Shown here: piece after piece, positions 22,624 to 31,720 of the stretch
Position numbering within the stretch: position 1 is the stretch's first letter
Layout: each line of letters begins with the position of its first letter
Assembly: GCA_033854735.1 (NCBI GenBank)
Contig: JAWWPY010000439.1
Span: forward strand, 7,850 to 71,849
Direction of reading: 5' to 3'
DNA from: JAWWPY01 sp033854735
GTDB taxonomy: Bacteria > Actinomycetota > Actinomycetes > Streptosporangiales > Streptosporangiaceae
Length of the DNA: 64,000 bases
Position numbers and translations under genes: made by a program
The notes under the pieces: model-generated
The model's database searches: none
Told to the model about the DNA's origin: nothing
What the model saw: the letters and a program-made list of their open reading frames with translations, nothing else

Positions 22624-25398
22624 ATGCATTCCCCTAGCAAACCATGGTGGCAGCAGGTGACTGCACTCGTGAGCCTCAGCGCGGGCGGAGCGATAACAGG
22701 ATTCTCCTTCGTCCCCCGAGCAGCCGACATAAAGTCGCCATCCAGCATACCGATTCACCTGCTGGCCCTTAAGCAGTCGAACCAGCAGGCACCTGCGGAC
22801 GATGGGATGCTCCGTTCAGCCATCGTCAATGTGGCCAACTACTACCTCCGGATGGCGGCGGGCAAGACTCCGGCCGAGGTCGAGGCGATCATCTGGCAGC
22901 ACGACAGCGTAGACGGTATCGACCACGGCGAATCGTGCGCAGCCTTTGCGAGTCTGACGCTGGAGCTGGCCGCGCAGGTCGTCGGCCAGCAGAGCTGGGT
23001 GACCGGGGGCAGCTCTTATCCCTGGCCACTCCATCAGTGGGCGGACGTCCGTGTGGCCCCGAATCCGGCGTCGCTCGGAATTATCTCGATCCTGCAGGAT
23101 GCGGAGGCGCATCAACGCTGGCACCCGCTGGGCGACAGTTATCAGCCATCGCCCGGAGACTGGGTATTGTTCAATGGCCACGTCGAGGTAGTCACCGAAT
23201 ATGCCGGGGGCGTGCTACATACCATCGGTGGCGATTCCCTGCCTAATTTCTCCATCAACGCTCACGAATTCCGCGATCCGCTGGCCGCCCAGGGGGTCGT
23301 TGGATTCGTCAACAACGGTGGGCTCGCCGGTACCCCGAACCACGCGCCGAGTAGCCCCGAGCCGGCATCAGGCGGTCACCAGGCGCAGGGCCATGCGAGC
23401 GCGGGGCAGGCGGCTATTCCGGGCCCGCCTGCGGCTGGCTCCCCCGCGCCGGTGCGCTCCCCAGCGGTGGCCTCTCCCCCGCCGGTGGGCGCAGCTAAGC
23501 CGACCAGATCCGCCAAGCCGACCACCCCGGCCCGCTCCGCCAAGCCAGCACGGGCGCAGGCGCCCGGGGATGCGGCCATCCCCGGGATGCCGGTATCGGT
23601 ACCAGCGGCTACCCCCAGCGCCGACCAAGGATCTGCGGAGCATCAGGCTCAGCAGCCACAGGTGCACCGGCCAGACGCCAGCCCGGCGGCAGCGGCGGGG
23701 ACGGCGGCCATCCCCGGACTGCCGACCGGAGCGCAACCTCTCGCGGCCGGTCCGACGGCACCGTCGGCGACTCCGGTCAGCAGACAGCACCCGTCACCCC
23801 CGGCCGCGGCTGTCCATGACACGACCACTCAGCAAGCGTTCATCGGCGAAGTCGCAGCGGGAGCGATTGCGGCGCAACAGAGGTACGGCGTCCCGGCATC
23901 GGTGACAATTGCCCAAGCCATCGAGGAGTCGGCCTGGGGTCAGAGCGCCCTGGCCACCACAGACCACAATCTGTTCGGAATCAAGGGCACAGGCCCGGCG
24001 GGAAGCGATCCGCTGCCGACGCAGGAGTTCGAGAACGGCCAGTCGGTGACGCACATCGCCCTGTTCCGCGTCTACCACGATGCCGCCGAGAGCATCGACG
24101 ACCACGGCAAGCTCCTGGCCACCAGTGGGCACTACCGGCGGGCCATGGCTGACCGTCAGGATCCGAATGCGTTCGCGGCCGCCCTCACCGGGGTCTATGC
24201 GACGGATCCCGACTATGGCTCGAAGCTCATCGACCTCATGCAGCGGTACGACTTGTACCGCTACGACGTCGCTCCGGCCGCCACACCTGCTGCCGCAAAC
24301 CCCCGTGCTGCAAACCCCCGTGCCGCGGCTCCCCGTGCCGCGGCTCCCCGTGCTTCAACGCCCCGTGCTTCAACGCCCACAGCAGCGACACCCAGAGTCC
24401 CAACGCCCAGGGCCGCAACGCCCAGCGCTGCGACGCCCCGGGCTGCAACTCCGAGAGCCCCGACGCCCCGAGTCACGACACCCACGGCCTCAGCGCCCCG
24501 TGCCACGACGCCCAGTGCCGCAACGCCCAGCGGCGCAACGCCCGGTGCCGCAACGCCCAGTGCCGCAACGCCCGGTGCCACGACGCCCGGTGCCGCAACG
24601 CCCGGCGCAGTGATCATCCCGGGGCTGCCACAGGCCAATCCCGTCCCGACGGCCAGCGCATCATGGCGAGCGGCCGGATCCAGCGCAACTTCGGGACGGG
24701 CCAGGCCGTCCGATGCGTCCCGGCCCCCGTCACGAGCGATCCCGTCCACCCTGACCGCGTCTTTCAGGCGTGCGGCGGCGCCGCCTAACTGCCAGACGCG
24801 CAAGGCCGCATCCCGCGAGGCCCGCGCGAGCACGAGCCAGTACCGGCAGCACATCCCCCCGTCCGTGCGAAACGCCTTCACCACGGTGGCCAAAGCACGG
24901 CTCATGCGTGAGGAGCCGCTCTACCGGGACGTGGCCAGCTTCAGCGGTATCCGCTGGGAGCTCCTGGCCGCCTGTGACTGGATGCAGTGCGAGGCCCGCG
25001 CACGCTATTCGCCGGTGCACGGCGAGAAACTAGGCTCGGTAAATCCCGACGGCACGATGTATCGGACGAAATCAGAAGCGCTGGCACAGTGCGGCGATGA
25101 CCTGGTCGAGCTGGCCTGGGCGGTTTACCGGATCGATCTGGCCGCACGAGGAAATCTCTCGGTCCGCGATCTGGCTAATGCCTTCGCCGCGTTCCGCTGG
25201 GGTGGGCTGCTCAAGCTGCACCACACATCGGCCATGGAATTTCCCTACTCCGTGGCAGGCCTGACTGACCATCACATTAACATGCGCTGGCCCAGGATAG
25301 ACGACCCAAATATACCAGATAAGCCCGGTGGCCGATTCCGTATGCCCTTCGGGGCCGTGCCCATCGTGCTCAGCCTCAATTACTCAGCCACCGTCTAG
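22624..25398 (+). CDS. Large secreted CHAP + GH73 peptidoglycan hydrolase with repeat linkers
   Basis: This 924-residue protein is modular. After an N-terminal hydrophobic export segment (about 10-30) comes a CHAP-like amidase/peptidase domain (60-235) with C105 and H186 (GDWVLFNGHVEVV). A Pro/Ala-rich linker follows (240-400). Residues 402-548 form a GH73 glucosaminidase: IAQAIEESAWGQSALA holds the catalytic Glu, and YATDPDYGSKLIDLM is typical. A pentapeptide-repeat linker (about 552-662, TPxAA type) and an unrecognised C-terminal domain (760-924) end the protein. The motif I-P-G-[PML]-P occurs four times (265, 319, 363, 665). With two bond-cutting domains it should open the cell wall, as in conjugation, secretion or cell separation. 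The start follows GAGGTGAGCTT closely. It is probably in an operon with its neighbours. Confidence 0.83.
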   Translation: MHSPSKPWWQQVTALVSLSAGGAITGFSFVPRAADIKSPSSIPIHLLALKQSNQQAPADDGMLRSAIVNVANYYLRMAAGKTPAEVEAIIWQHDSVDGIDHGESCAAFASLTLELAAQVVGQQSWVTGGSSYPWPLHQWADVRVAPNPASLGIISILQDAEAHQRWHPLGDSYQPSPGDWVLFNGHVEVVTEYAGGVLHTIGGDSLPNFSINAHEFRDPLAAQGVVGFVNNGGLAGTPNHAPSSPEPASGGHQAQGHASAGQAAIPGPPAAGSPAPVRSPAVASPPPVGAAKPTRSAKPTTPARSAKPARAQAPGDAAIPGMPVSVPAATPSADQGSAEHQAQQPQVHRPDASPAAAAGTAAIPGLPTGAQPLAAGPTAPSATPVSRQHPSPPAAAVHDTTTQQAFIGEVAAGAIAAQQRYGVPASVTIAQAIEESAWGQSALATTDHNLFGIKGTGPAGSDPLPTQEFENGQSVTHIALFRVYHDAAESIDDHGKLLATSGHYRRAMADRQDPNAFAAALTGVYATDPDYGSKLIDLMQRYDLYRYDVAPAATPAAANPRAANPRAAAPRAAAPRASTPRASTPTAATPRVPTPRAATPSAATPRAATPRAPTPRVTTPTASAPRATTPSAATPSGATPGAATPSAATPGATTPGAATPGAVIIPGLPQANPVPTASASWRAAGSSATSGRARPSDASRPPSRAIPSTLTASFRRAAAPPNCQTRKAASREARASTSQYRQHIPPSVRNAFTTVAKARLMREEPLYRDVASFSGIRWELLAACDWMQCEARARYSPVHGEKLGSVNPDGTMYRTKSEALAQCGDDLVELAWAVYRIDLAARGNLSVRDLANAFAAFRWGGLLKLHHTSAMEFPYSVAGLTDHHINMRWPRIDDPNIPDKPGGRFRMPFGAVPIVLSLNYSATV
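24290..24610 (+). repeat. 15-bp minisatellite coding for TPxAA pentapeptides
   Basis: About 21 imperfect 15-bp units such as AACGCCCAGTGCCGC are in frame with the GH73 protein. They encode runs of TPGAA, TPSAA, TPRAS and related pentapeptides. The units are most uniform at the right end (24530-24606), which suggests recent expansion there. Confidence 0.85.
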
Positions 25399-25432
25399 TA
25401 CCCACGCCAAGCAAAGAAAGAAGGTGGGCCGC

Positions 25433-26497
25433 GTGGTTCGTTTCTTGCTCTTTCTGGTGGGCATTCTCACCGTGAATCGGCCGGGACAGCGGGAGGCCGC
25501 CTGGTACCGGGCTGGCGATGTGTACGGCGGCAACGGGTCAGGCGCCCTGGGCCCGGGCTTGACGGAGCCTGCCGAGGAGGATGCCTGGCCGATCCAGCCC
25601 GGGCCGCTTCCCCCATGGCATGCTCGTGCGGCCGGCAGCCTCTCCCCGGAGGCCCCGGGCGGCACACGGGGCGGCCCCCGGCCACGCCGTCGCCGCATCC
25701 CACCGTGGGTCAAGTGGGCTGCTGCCGCCGTCGTGGTGGGCCTGATATTCCGCCGGGCGATCGCCTTCGTGGTACTCACAGCGCTTTCGGTGGGCCTGCA
25801 CCTGGTCGGCGTGAATGTCCACCTGCCGCGGATCGGGTTCGGCTGGCCGTGGCAAACGAGCAGTTCGGGCGGCACCACCAACACCGATCTGGGTCCGTGG
25901 GTGCTGCAGAAGATTGAGGGAATCTCCAAGCCCGCCCTGGGCCAGGCGAACTTCAATTTCATCTTCACCCACAGGGTTTCCAAGGACATTGGTCCATGGC
26001 CGTGCTGGTACGCCAGCACCTTCGACGCCGTGGGCCACGCGTCCGCCACAGTCAACCTCAATCCGGGCGCGGCCTGGTGGGTGCCCGCTTCGGGCCACTA
26101 CCGGCTGCAGGTCCTCAGCCAGCCGCAGGCAGGCAAGCCGGGTCACGTGACCGTCGCAATGGTCCTGCCGCGTCCGCAGCTCCCGCAGTCTGTGCACGAC
26201 GTTACGATCGACAACATCCCATCAAAACCGATAGACACGCAGCACAGCTGGACGTACCCCGGATTTGCCTGCGGCCTGGTGCTACGGCCGCAGTTTCCGC
26301 AGTCCGTGCTGTATTCCCAGGCCCAGCGGATCGCTTTCTACAAGTCTAATCACGCCCCGCAGGTTACTGGCCCACTCATAAAGACGGCCGAGACAGAAGC
26401 TACCCTGACCATTCGAAACAACTTCATCCAGCCGACCGTGAATGCGTTTGGTTATACGCTGGACCGCTTCACGGTTCGCTGGGCCGCCACGCCGTAA
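25433..26497 (+). CDS. Unknown membrane protein, third gene of the envelope island
   Basis: This 354-residue protein starts at GTG 25433, after AAGGTGG; a GTG nine bases earlier is an alternative. A first hydrophobic stretch (MVRFLLFLVGILTV) at the N-terminus is followed by a Pro/Gly-rich region. An RRRRIPPWVKW basic patch and a transmembrane segment (about 98-130) come next, then an extracytoplasmic domain of about 200 residues, probably beta-rich, with two cysteines. I recognise no family. It sits 34 bp after the CHAP+GH73 gene and ends in a 29-bp convergent overlap with the next gene. Co-occurrence with wall-cutting proteins suggests an envelope-spanning assembly. That is inference. Confidence 0.62.
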   Translation: MVRFLLFLVGILTVNRPGQREAAWYRAGDVYGGNGSGALGPGLTEPAEEDAWPIQPGPLPPWHARAAGSLSPEAPGGTRGGPRPRRRRIPPWVKWAAAAVVVGLIFRRAIAFVVLTALSVGLHLVGVNVHLPRIGFGWPWQTSSSGGTTNTDLGPWVLQKIEGISKPALGQANFNFIFTHRVSKDIGPWPCWYASTFDAVGHASATVNLNPGAAWWVPASGHYRLQVLSQPQAGKPGHVTVAMVLPRPQLPQSVHDVTIDNIPSKPIDTQHSWTYPGFACGLVLRPQFPQSVLYSQAQRIAFYKSNHAPQVTGPLIKTAETEATLTIRNNFIQPTVNAFGYTLDRFTVRWAATP

Positions 26498-27461
26498 CTG
26501 CCGGAGGGGGCCCGCTGGCCGGCCGGCCGGATGTACCGCGAGGTGCGGCCCAGCGGGGCTGCCGCCTGGCCGAGAAGACATCCGGTGGCGGCGCGAGAGA
26601 GGGTTCTGCTCGCGCATCGGTGATCGGTTTCGCTCCGGCCGCGAACCGGTCCAGGGCGCTGCCGTGCACCAGTCGCCCCGGGAACGGGTCAGCCGCCACG
26701 CGGCGGGCCAGCCCGTCGACGGGAAGGCCGTGGCGGCCAGCGGCCAGCACCAGGTTGCCGAACCTGCGGCCCCGCAGCACCGCCGCGTCGGCGATCAGGC
26801 AGGCGTGCGGGAAGACCGAGCACGCCGTCGCCACCCGTGCGCGCGCGTGCGCCAGCGGAGGGCCGTCGCCGACGTTGGCGGCGTAGATGCCCAGCGGGCT
26901 GAGCGCGCGGGCCACCGCGGCGGCGAACTCTGCGGACGTCAGGTGCGCCGGAGTGCGCGCCCCGGCGAATAGATCCGCGATCACCACATCAAAGGATCCG
27001 GCCGGCACCTGCTCAAGAACGGCGCGGGCGTCGCCGATCCGGATTCGCACCCGGCCCGCGCGGCCCGTCCGGCCCGTGCTGGCCCGCCGGCCAGGCTGGC
27101 CGAGAGGAAGCCGCCGCCGGACAAGCTCCGCCAGCGCGGCATCCGACTCGACCGCCAGCTGGGAGGACCCGGGCCGGGTCGCCGCAACGTACCGCGCCAG
27201 GGTCAGGCCTCCGGCCCCGAGGTGCAGCACGCGGAGAGGCTGCCCAGCCGGTGCCGCCAGGTCGACCAGGTGCCCGAGCCGCCGCATGTACTCGAACTCC
27301 AGGTACAGCGGATCATCGAGGTCAACGTGTGACTGGGGGGTCCCGTCCACGAGCAGCGTCCAGGCCCTGGGCCGGTCAGGGTCCCCGACCAGTTCGGCGA
27401 CGCCCGAATCGACGTCCTGCCGGGCGACCGGCTCGCTGCCGCCGTGCTGCCGGTGGGCCAT
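26469..27461 (-). CDS. Spermidine synthase-like SAM-dependent protein
   Basis: This 330-residue protein has the spermidine-synthase fold. SHVDLDDPLYLEFEYMRRL corresponds to the substrate-side strand. LRVLHLGAGGLTLARYV is the nucleotide-binding glycine motif. The GDARAVL and SFDVVIADLFAG blocks follow the aminopropyltransferase pattern. Actinobacterial relatives without a polyamine context are often of unknown substrate, so methyl transfer is equally possible. The start at 27461 is the first ATG after the end of the homologous region; the frame is open to 27626. It is last in the minus-strand catabolic operon, 73 bp after tcuB, and may be unrelated to it. Confidence 0.78.
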   Translation of the reverse strand: MAHRQHGGSEPVARQDVDSGVAELVGDPDRPRAWTLLVDGTPQSHVDLDDPLYLEFEYMRRLGHLVDLAAPAGQPLRVLHLGAGGLTLARYVAATRPGSSQLAVESDAALAELVRRRLPLGQPGRRASTGRTGRAGRVRIRIGDARAVLEQVPAGSFDVVIADLFAGARTPAHLTSAEFAAAVARALSPLGIYAANVGDGPPLAHARARVATACSVFPHACLIADAAVLRGRRFGNLVLAAGRHGLPVDGLARRVAADPFPGRLVHGSALDRFAAGAKPITDARAEPSLAPPPDVFSARRQPRWAAPRGTSGRPASGPPPAVTAWRPSEP

Positions 27462-27534
27462 GAAGACCAGTATCGTGCACCTCGATCCGGGACGCCCAGG
27501 CTGGCCTCCCGTGGCGGCACGACCGCTGGGACGG

Positions 27535-28632
27535 TCATTCTGTACGGGCGCGCTCGAGGTTGTCGGCCACGATGGCGAGGAAGCGGTAGCCGAAGTGCAC
27601 GAACCTGGTGTACGGGGCGATGCCAAAGCAGATCACGATCGTGGCCAGGTGGGCGACCAGCACCAGCCCGTAGGCCGGGGTGGCGCGGAGCGCCAGGGTG
27701 AGGATGCCGGTGAGGGCCAGCGCGCCGAGCCCGATGAGCAGGCTGTAGTCGGTGACACCCGGCGCCGGGTCGCTGCGCCGCTTGAGGACGGTCAGGCCGG
27801 CACACCCGACGATCATGCCGAGCCCTCCCGCCGTACCCAGGATGACGGGTACCGACAGGAGCGGGTAGGGCGGGGCGTCGCCCAGGACGTCCTGCATGAA
27901 GCCGGCCGACAGGGTCGCGGCGAAGCACGCCGTGAAGCCGTAGAAGACCGCCGCGTGCAGCCGGCGGCGGGCCGGCGAGGGATTCTCGTCGGGGTAGTAA
28001 CAATCGGCGCCGCCGCCGCGCAGATACCTGAGCCGGGCCGCATAGAGCACGGCCTTGCTCAGCGCGGGCCAATCGGCGAGATCCCGCAGCGGCCCATGGG
28101 TGTCGCGCCAGTACCGGGCGAAAGCGCGGAGCATGACCGCGACACTCCAGGCCGTGGGCAGGGCCGCGGTCACGAGCAGGCCCGGATAGGGGATGAGCCG
28201 ATAGGGGCCGGCGTGGCGCAGCAGCGCGTTGATCCCCTCGGTGAGCGCGATGAGCACCAGCAGAGCCGCCACCACCAGGATGGCCGCCGTCGCCAGAGCG
28301 CTCCCACCCTGGAGCCATGCTGGCGTCCGGCGGCGGAGCCATGCTGGCCGTGGCCGAGGGGGCACGTAGCCCTCGTACGTGGCCCCCCGCACTTCGGACA
28401 GGACTTCGGGCGGATTGAGCGCGAACTCGTGCGGGGCCGCGTACATGCAGGCGTAGAAGCACGCCCGGCAGTCGTGACAGAGATTCGCGAGGTGGGTGAT
28501 GTCACCGGTGTCCAGGATGACACGGCGCTCCAGGGCCGGGAACACCGCGCAATAGCCCTCGCAGTAGCGGCAGGAATTGCAGATGTTCAGCTGCCGCTGG
28601 GCCTCGGCGAACAGGTCATCCATCATGCGCAT
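27535..28632 (-). CDS. tcuB: TcuB-like iron-sulfur membrane protein
   Basis: This 365-residue partner of a flavin dehydrogenase has two complete CxxCxxCxxxC motifs (C18-C21-C24-C28 and C52-C55-C58-C62) that bind two [4Fe-4S] clusters. About six transmembrane helices with histidines follow, as in TcuB/CitB. In tricarballylate catabolism TcuB passes electrons from reduced TcuA to the membrane quinone pool. Its start overlaps the end of tcuA by 17 bp; ATGs at 28626 and 28623 are alternatives. Assignment to the family is strong, and the substrate of the pair may not be tricarballylate. Confidence 0.87.
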   Translation of the reverse strand: MRMMDDLFAEAQRQLNICNSCRYCEGYCAVFPALERRVILDTGDITHLANLCHDCRACFYACMYAAPHEFALNPPEVLSEVRGATYEGYVPPRPRPAWLRRRTPAWLQGGSALATAAILVVAALLVLIALTEGINALLRHAGPYRLIPYPGLLVTAALPTAWSVAVMLRAFARYWRDTHGPLRDLADWPALSKAVLYAARLRYLRGGGADCYYPDENPSPARRRLHAAVFYGFTACFAATLSAGFMQDVLGDAPPYPLLSVPVILGTAGGLGMIVGCAGLTVLKRRSDPAPGVTDYSLLIGLGALALTGILTLALRATPAYGLVLVAHLATIVICFGIAPYTRFVHFGYRFLAIVADNLERARTE

Positions 28633-30115
28633 GGCGCGCGGCCTCCTCTCCGGCGATGCGGCCCCAGACACTGCCGATGGTGAGACCGAAGCCCGCGAGG
28701 TACCCGGTGGACAGGATGTTGCCGGACATGATCTCGCCGGCCGCGAATACGTTGGCGAAGGTCGTGCCGTCCGTGCGCAGGACACGTGCCTCCTGGGTAA
28801 CCGCCGCGCCCATGTACGTGAACGTGATTCCCGGGCGCATGGCTATTCCGTAGTAGGGCGGGGTGTCGATCGGCTGCGCCCAGTGGCTCTTGGGCGGCTC
28901 GATGCCCTCGGTGGCGCAGTCGTCCAGGCCAGCCGGATCGAAGGTGCCGCCCGGCCTGATCGAGTCGTTGAATTCAGCCACCGTCCTGGCCACGATCCGC
29001 TCGTCGAGGCCGAGCGCCCTGGCCAGTTCCTCGATGGAGCCCGCCTCGGCCGGGCCGTACATGGGCGGCAGGAACAGGCGCCGGACCTTCGCGTCCCAGA
29101 TCGAGTAGGCGATCTGGCCGGGCTGCTGCGCGATGTTGCGGCCCCAGATCGCATAGCGCTTCGGCCAGAGCTCCTCACCCTCGTCGTAGAACCGCTGGCC
29201 TCCCTGGTTGACTACGACCCCGAACGGGATCGAGTCCAGCCGGGTGGCGATGCCGCCGTCGAAGCGGGGGGAACGCGCGTCGATGGCGACCGCGTGGAAG
29301 CCCCGTTCGTCGCCCGCGCGGTCGGCTCCGTGGGCGTACAGCGCGGCCAGCACCCGGCCGTCGTTGTCGCGCGAGCCGCGGATGAGGTAGTTGTCGGCGG
29401 CGTCGCCCCAGTACCGGCGCAGCCATTCGATGTCCGCCTCGAACCCACCGCTCGCGCAGACGACCGCCCGGGCCCGGATCATGCCGCTCCCGGTGACCAG
29501 GCCCGTGGTGGCCAGGCCCGTGGTGACCAGGCCCGTGGTGACCAGCCCCGTGCACCGGTCGCCGTCCATGACTAGGTCCTCGACCGTGGTGCCGTAGCAG
29601 ACCGTGATCCCCATCCGGGCCGCGGTCCGGTGGTAGGTATTGACCAGAGCCTTCCCCCCACCGAGGAAGAACCGGTTGGTCCGGCCGAGATGCAGCGTGC
29701 CGGCCAGGGGTGGCTGCCATCTGATCCCGTGCTCGCTCATCCACCCGGGCACGGTTTCGGATTCCCGGACCGTCAGTTCGGCCAGCTTCTCGTTGCTCGG
29801 GCCGGTGCCGACTCCGCACAGGTCCTGCCAGAGTTCCTCGAAGAGGTAGGACCCGGTGTTGAAGGCGTCCGCCTGGCCGTGTACGCACCGGATGTTGCGC
29901 GTGTGCCGGGTGTTGCCGCCGCGCATCTCTGGCGGCGCGCGTTCCAGGATCAGGACCCTGGGCACCCGGCGCCGCGCGGTCATCGCGGCGACCAGCCCCG
30001 CGTTGCCACCGCCAATCACGACGACGTCCCACACTTCGCCACCGTACGGGGAGTCCCGGCGACCGGCGCGGTCATCGGGACTCCCCATGCGGTGCCTTTC
30101 CGGTGGAACGGGCAT
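28616..30115 (-). CDS. tcuA: TcuA-like FAD-dependent dehydrogenase
   Basis: This 499-residue flavoprotein of the fumarate reductase/TcuA family has the dinucleotide motif VVVIGGGNAG (31-40). It also has RGGNTRHTRNIR (substrate region), NYLIRGSRDNDGRVL, and the C-terminal AAGEIMSGNILSTGYLAGFG flavin contact with GLTIGSVWGR. TcuA oxidises tricarballylate to cis-aconitate. The start at 30115 shares a base with the symporter stop (TGATG); ATG 30088 is an alternative. A four-unit 15-bp minisatellite (29491-29550) inserts TGLVT repeats between two strands, which is absent from the family pattern. The gene is followed by tcuB in the same operon. Confidence 0.87.
   Translation of the reverse strand: MPVPPERHRMGSPDDRAGRRDSPYGGEVWDVVVIGGGNAGLVAAMTARRRVPRVLILERAPPEMRGGNTRHTRNIRCVHGQADAFNTGSYLFEELWQDLCGVGTGPSNEKLAELTVRESETVPGWMSEHGIRWQPPLAGTLHLGRTNRFFLGGGKALVNTYHRTAARMGITVCYGTTVEDLVMDGDRCTGLVTTGLVTTGLATTGLVTGSGMIRARAVVCASGGFEADIEWLRRYWGDAADNYLIRGSRDNDGRVLAALYAHGADRAGDERGFHAVAIDARSPRFDGGIATRLDSIPFGVVVNQGGQRFYDEGEELWPKRYAIWGRNIAQQPGQIAYSIWDAKVRRLFLPPMYGPAEAGSIEELARALGLDERIVARTVAEFNDSIRPGGTFDPAGLDDCATEGIEPPKSHWAQPIDTPPYYGIAMRPGITFTYMGAAVTQEARVLRTDGTTFANVFAAGEIMSGNILSTGYLAGFGLTIGSVWGRIAGEEAARHAHDG
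29491..29550 (+). repeat. 15-bp minisatellite inside tcuA
   Basis: Four units of GGTGACCAGGCCCGT (29491, 29506, 29521, 29536), with one base changed in two of them. On the coding (minus) strand they give the in-frame repeat T-G-L-V/A-T. Confidence 0.92.
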
Positions 30116-31719
30116 CAGGCTCCCGTGGTCAGCGCCGGCTCGGCCACGGCCACGTCGGCGACATCGGTGAAATAGTCGGTCGGGGCGGTCTCGTCGACGC
30201 CATCCCGGGCCCCCAGGGCCCTGAGCACCACCGTGCCGCCCAGAGCGATGACGAGGTTGACCACGACGGCAACGAAGCCGATGTACAGCCCGATCTCGGT
30301 GTGCAGCCCGAGGTGGCTGAGCGCGAACGACGTGCCGCCCCAGTGAGCCTCCTTCAGGGCGACGTTCGGGGTCAGGTAGAAGGTCCACACGCTGACGATC
30401 ATGCCGGCCGCCCACCCCGCGATGAGGGCGCCACGGTGCAGCCAGCGGGTGTAGAGGCCGATCATGACCGGTGGCAGCGTCTGCAGGATGATCGCTCCGC
30501 CGAGCAGCTGCAGGTCGATGGAGAACTGCGGCTGGATGAGCAGGATGAACAGCAGGGCGCCCGCCTTCACGACCAGCGACACGATTTTGCTGACCTGCGC
30601 TTCCTCACGCGCTGACGCCTCCCGCCGCAGGTACTCCTTGTAGATGTTGCGGGTGAACAGGTTGGCCGCCGCGATCGACATGAAGGCCGCCGGGACCAGC
30701 GCGCCGATGACGATCGTGGCGAAGGCCACGCCGGTGAACCAGTGCGGGAAGAGGTGCTGGAACAGGTTGGGCACCACGGTGTTCGTGTCCGGCTTCCCGT
30801 TGGGGCCGGCCAGCGGGGTGATCTTGCCCGCGATGGCCATGACCCCGAACAGGGCGATGAGCCCGAGAACGAAGCTGTAGATGGGCAGCGCGGCCAGGGT
30901 CCGCTTGACGACGGCCCGGTTCTTCGTGGTGAGCACGCCGGTGACGGAGTGCGGGTACAGGAAGATCGCAAAAGCCGAGCCGAGGGCCAGCGTTATGTAC
31001 TGCCACTGGTTGGCGCTGGTGAGCAGGGCCGCAGTGTGCGGTGGCTTGGCCTTGAAGTGGGCGTTGTAGGTGTTGAAGATGTGCGTCCAGCCGCCCAGCT
31101 TGTAGGGGATGTAGATGATCGCGACGACGATGACCAGGTAGACGAGGGAGTCCTTGACGAACGCGATCAGCGCGGGCGCGCGCACACCCGATTTGTAGGT
31201 GAACGCCGCGAGCACCACGAACGCGATGATCAGGGGCCAGTGCCCGTTGATGCCGATGGTGGTGAGCACGGCCTGCATGCCCAGCAGGTTGAGCGCGATG
31301 TAGGGCATCGTGGCGACGATGCCGGTGATGGCGACGGCGAGCGCGAGAGTCGGAGAGCCGAACCGGGCCCGGACGAAGTCCGCCGCCGTGACGTAGCCGT
31401 GTGTCTTCGACACCGACCAGAGACGGATCATGATCAGGAAGACCAGGGGATACTCGATGGCGACGTAGGGCAGCGCGTAGAAGCCGATCGCTCCCGACCC
31501 GAAGAGCAAGGCCGGCACCGCGACGTAGGTGTAGGCGGTATAGAGGTCGCCACCGATCACGAACCAGCTGGTCCAGGTGCGGAATCCGCGGCCGGCCAGA
31601 GCCCATTCCTCCAGCGAGTCATGAGATGCCCGGCGCCAGCGGCTGGCCATGAAGCCCATCCCGCTGACCAGCACGAAGAGGACGATGACGATGACGAGTT
31701 CGCCGGTCTGAACGTGCAT
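30115..31719 (-). CDS. Sodium:solute symporter (SSS family)
   Basis: This 534-residue permease has about 13 hydrophobic segments. Conserved stretches include WFVIGGDLYTAYTYVAVPALLF near the N-terminus, the GYVTAADFVRARFGSP block, and GALVPAAFMSIAAANLFTRN late in the protein, all typical of SSS transporters for monocarboxylates and related acids. A DUF3311 small membrane protein precedes it (its usual partner) and tcuA follows with a one-base overlap. It therefore takes the place of the MFS carrier TcuC and probably imports the acid oxidised by TcuAB. Exact substrate unknown. Confidence 0.9.
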   Translation of the reverse strand: MHVQTGELVIVIVLFVLVSGMGFMASRWRRASHDSLEEWALAGRGFRTWTSWFVIGGDLYTAYTYVAVPALLFGSGAIGFYALPYVAIEYPLVFLIMIRLWSVSKTHGYVTAADFVRARFGSPTLALAVAITGIVATMPYIALNLLGMQAVLTTIGINGHWPLIIAFVVLAAFTYKSGVRAPALIAFVKDSLVYLVIVVAIIYIPYKLGGWTHIFNTYNAHFKAKPPHTAALLTSANQWQYITLALGSAFAIFLYPHSVTGVLTTKNRAVVKRTLAALPIYSFVLGLIALFGVMAIAGKITPLAGPNGKPDTNTVVPNLFQHLFPHWFTGVAFATIVIGALVPAAFMSIAAANLFTRNIYKEYLRREASAREEAQVSKIVSLVVKAGALLFILLIQPQFSIDLQLLGGAIILQTLPPVMIGLYTRWLHRGALIAGWAAGMIVSVWTFYLTPNVALKEAHWGGTSFALSHLGLHTEIGLYIGFVAVVVNLVIALGGTVVLRALGARDGVDETAPTDYFTDVADVAVAEPALTTGA

Positions 31720-31720
31720 G

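Noticed and set aside
24290..24610. Possible CRISPR array
   Set aside because: Units are contiguous 15-bp repeats with no unique spacers and stay in frame inside a long coding region, so this is a minisatellite.
22624..25398. Prophage lysin or phage tail hydrolase
   Set aside because: CHAP and GH73 domains could suggest phage, but no capsid, terminase, integrase or tail genes are nearby and the neighbours are membrane proteins.
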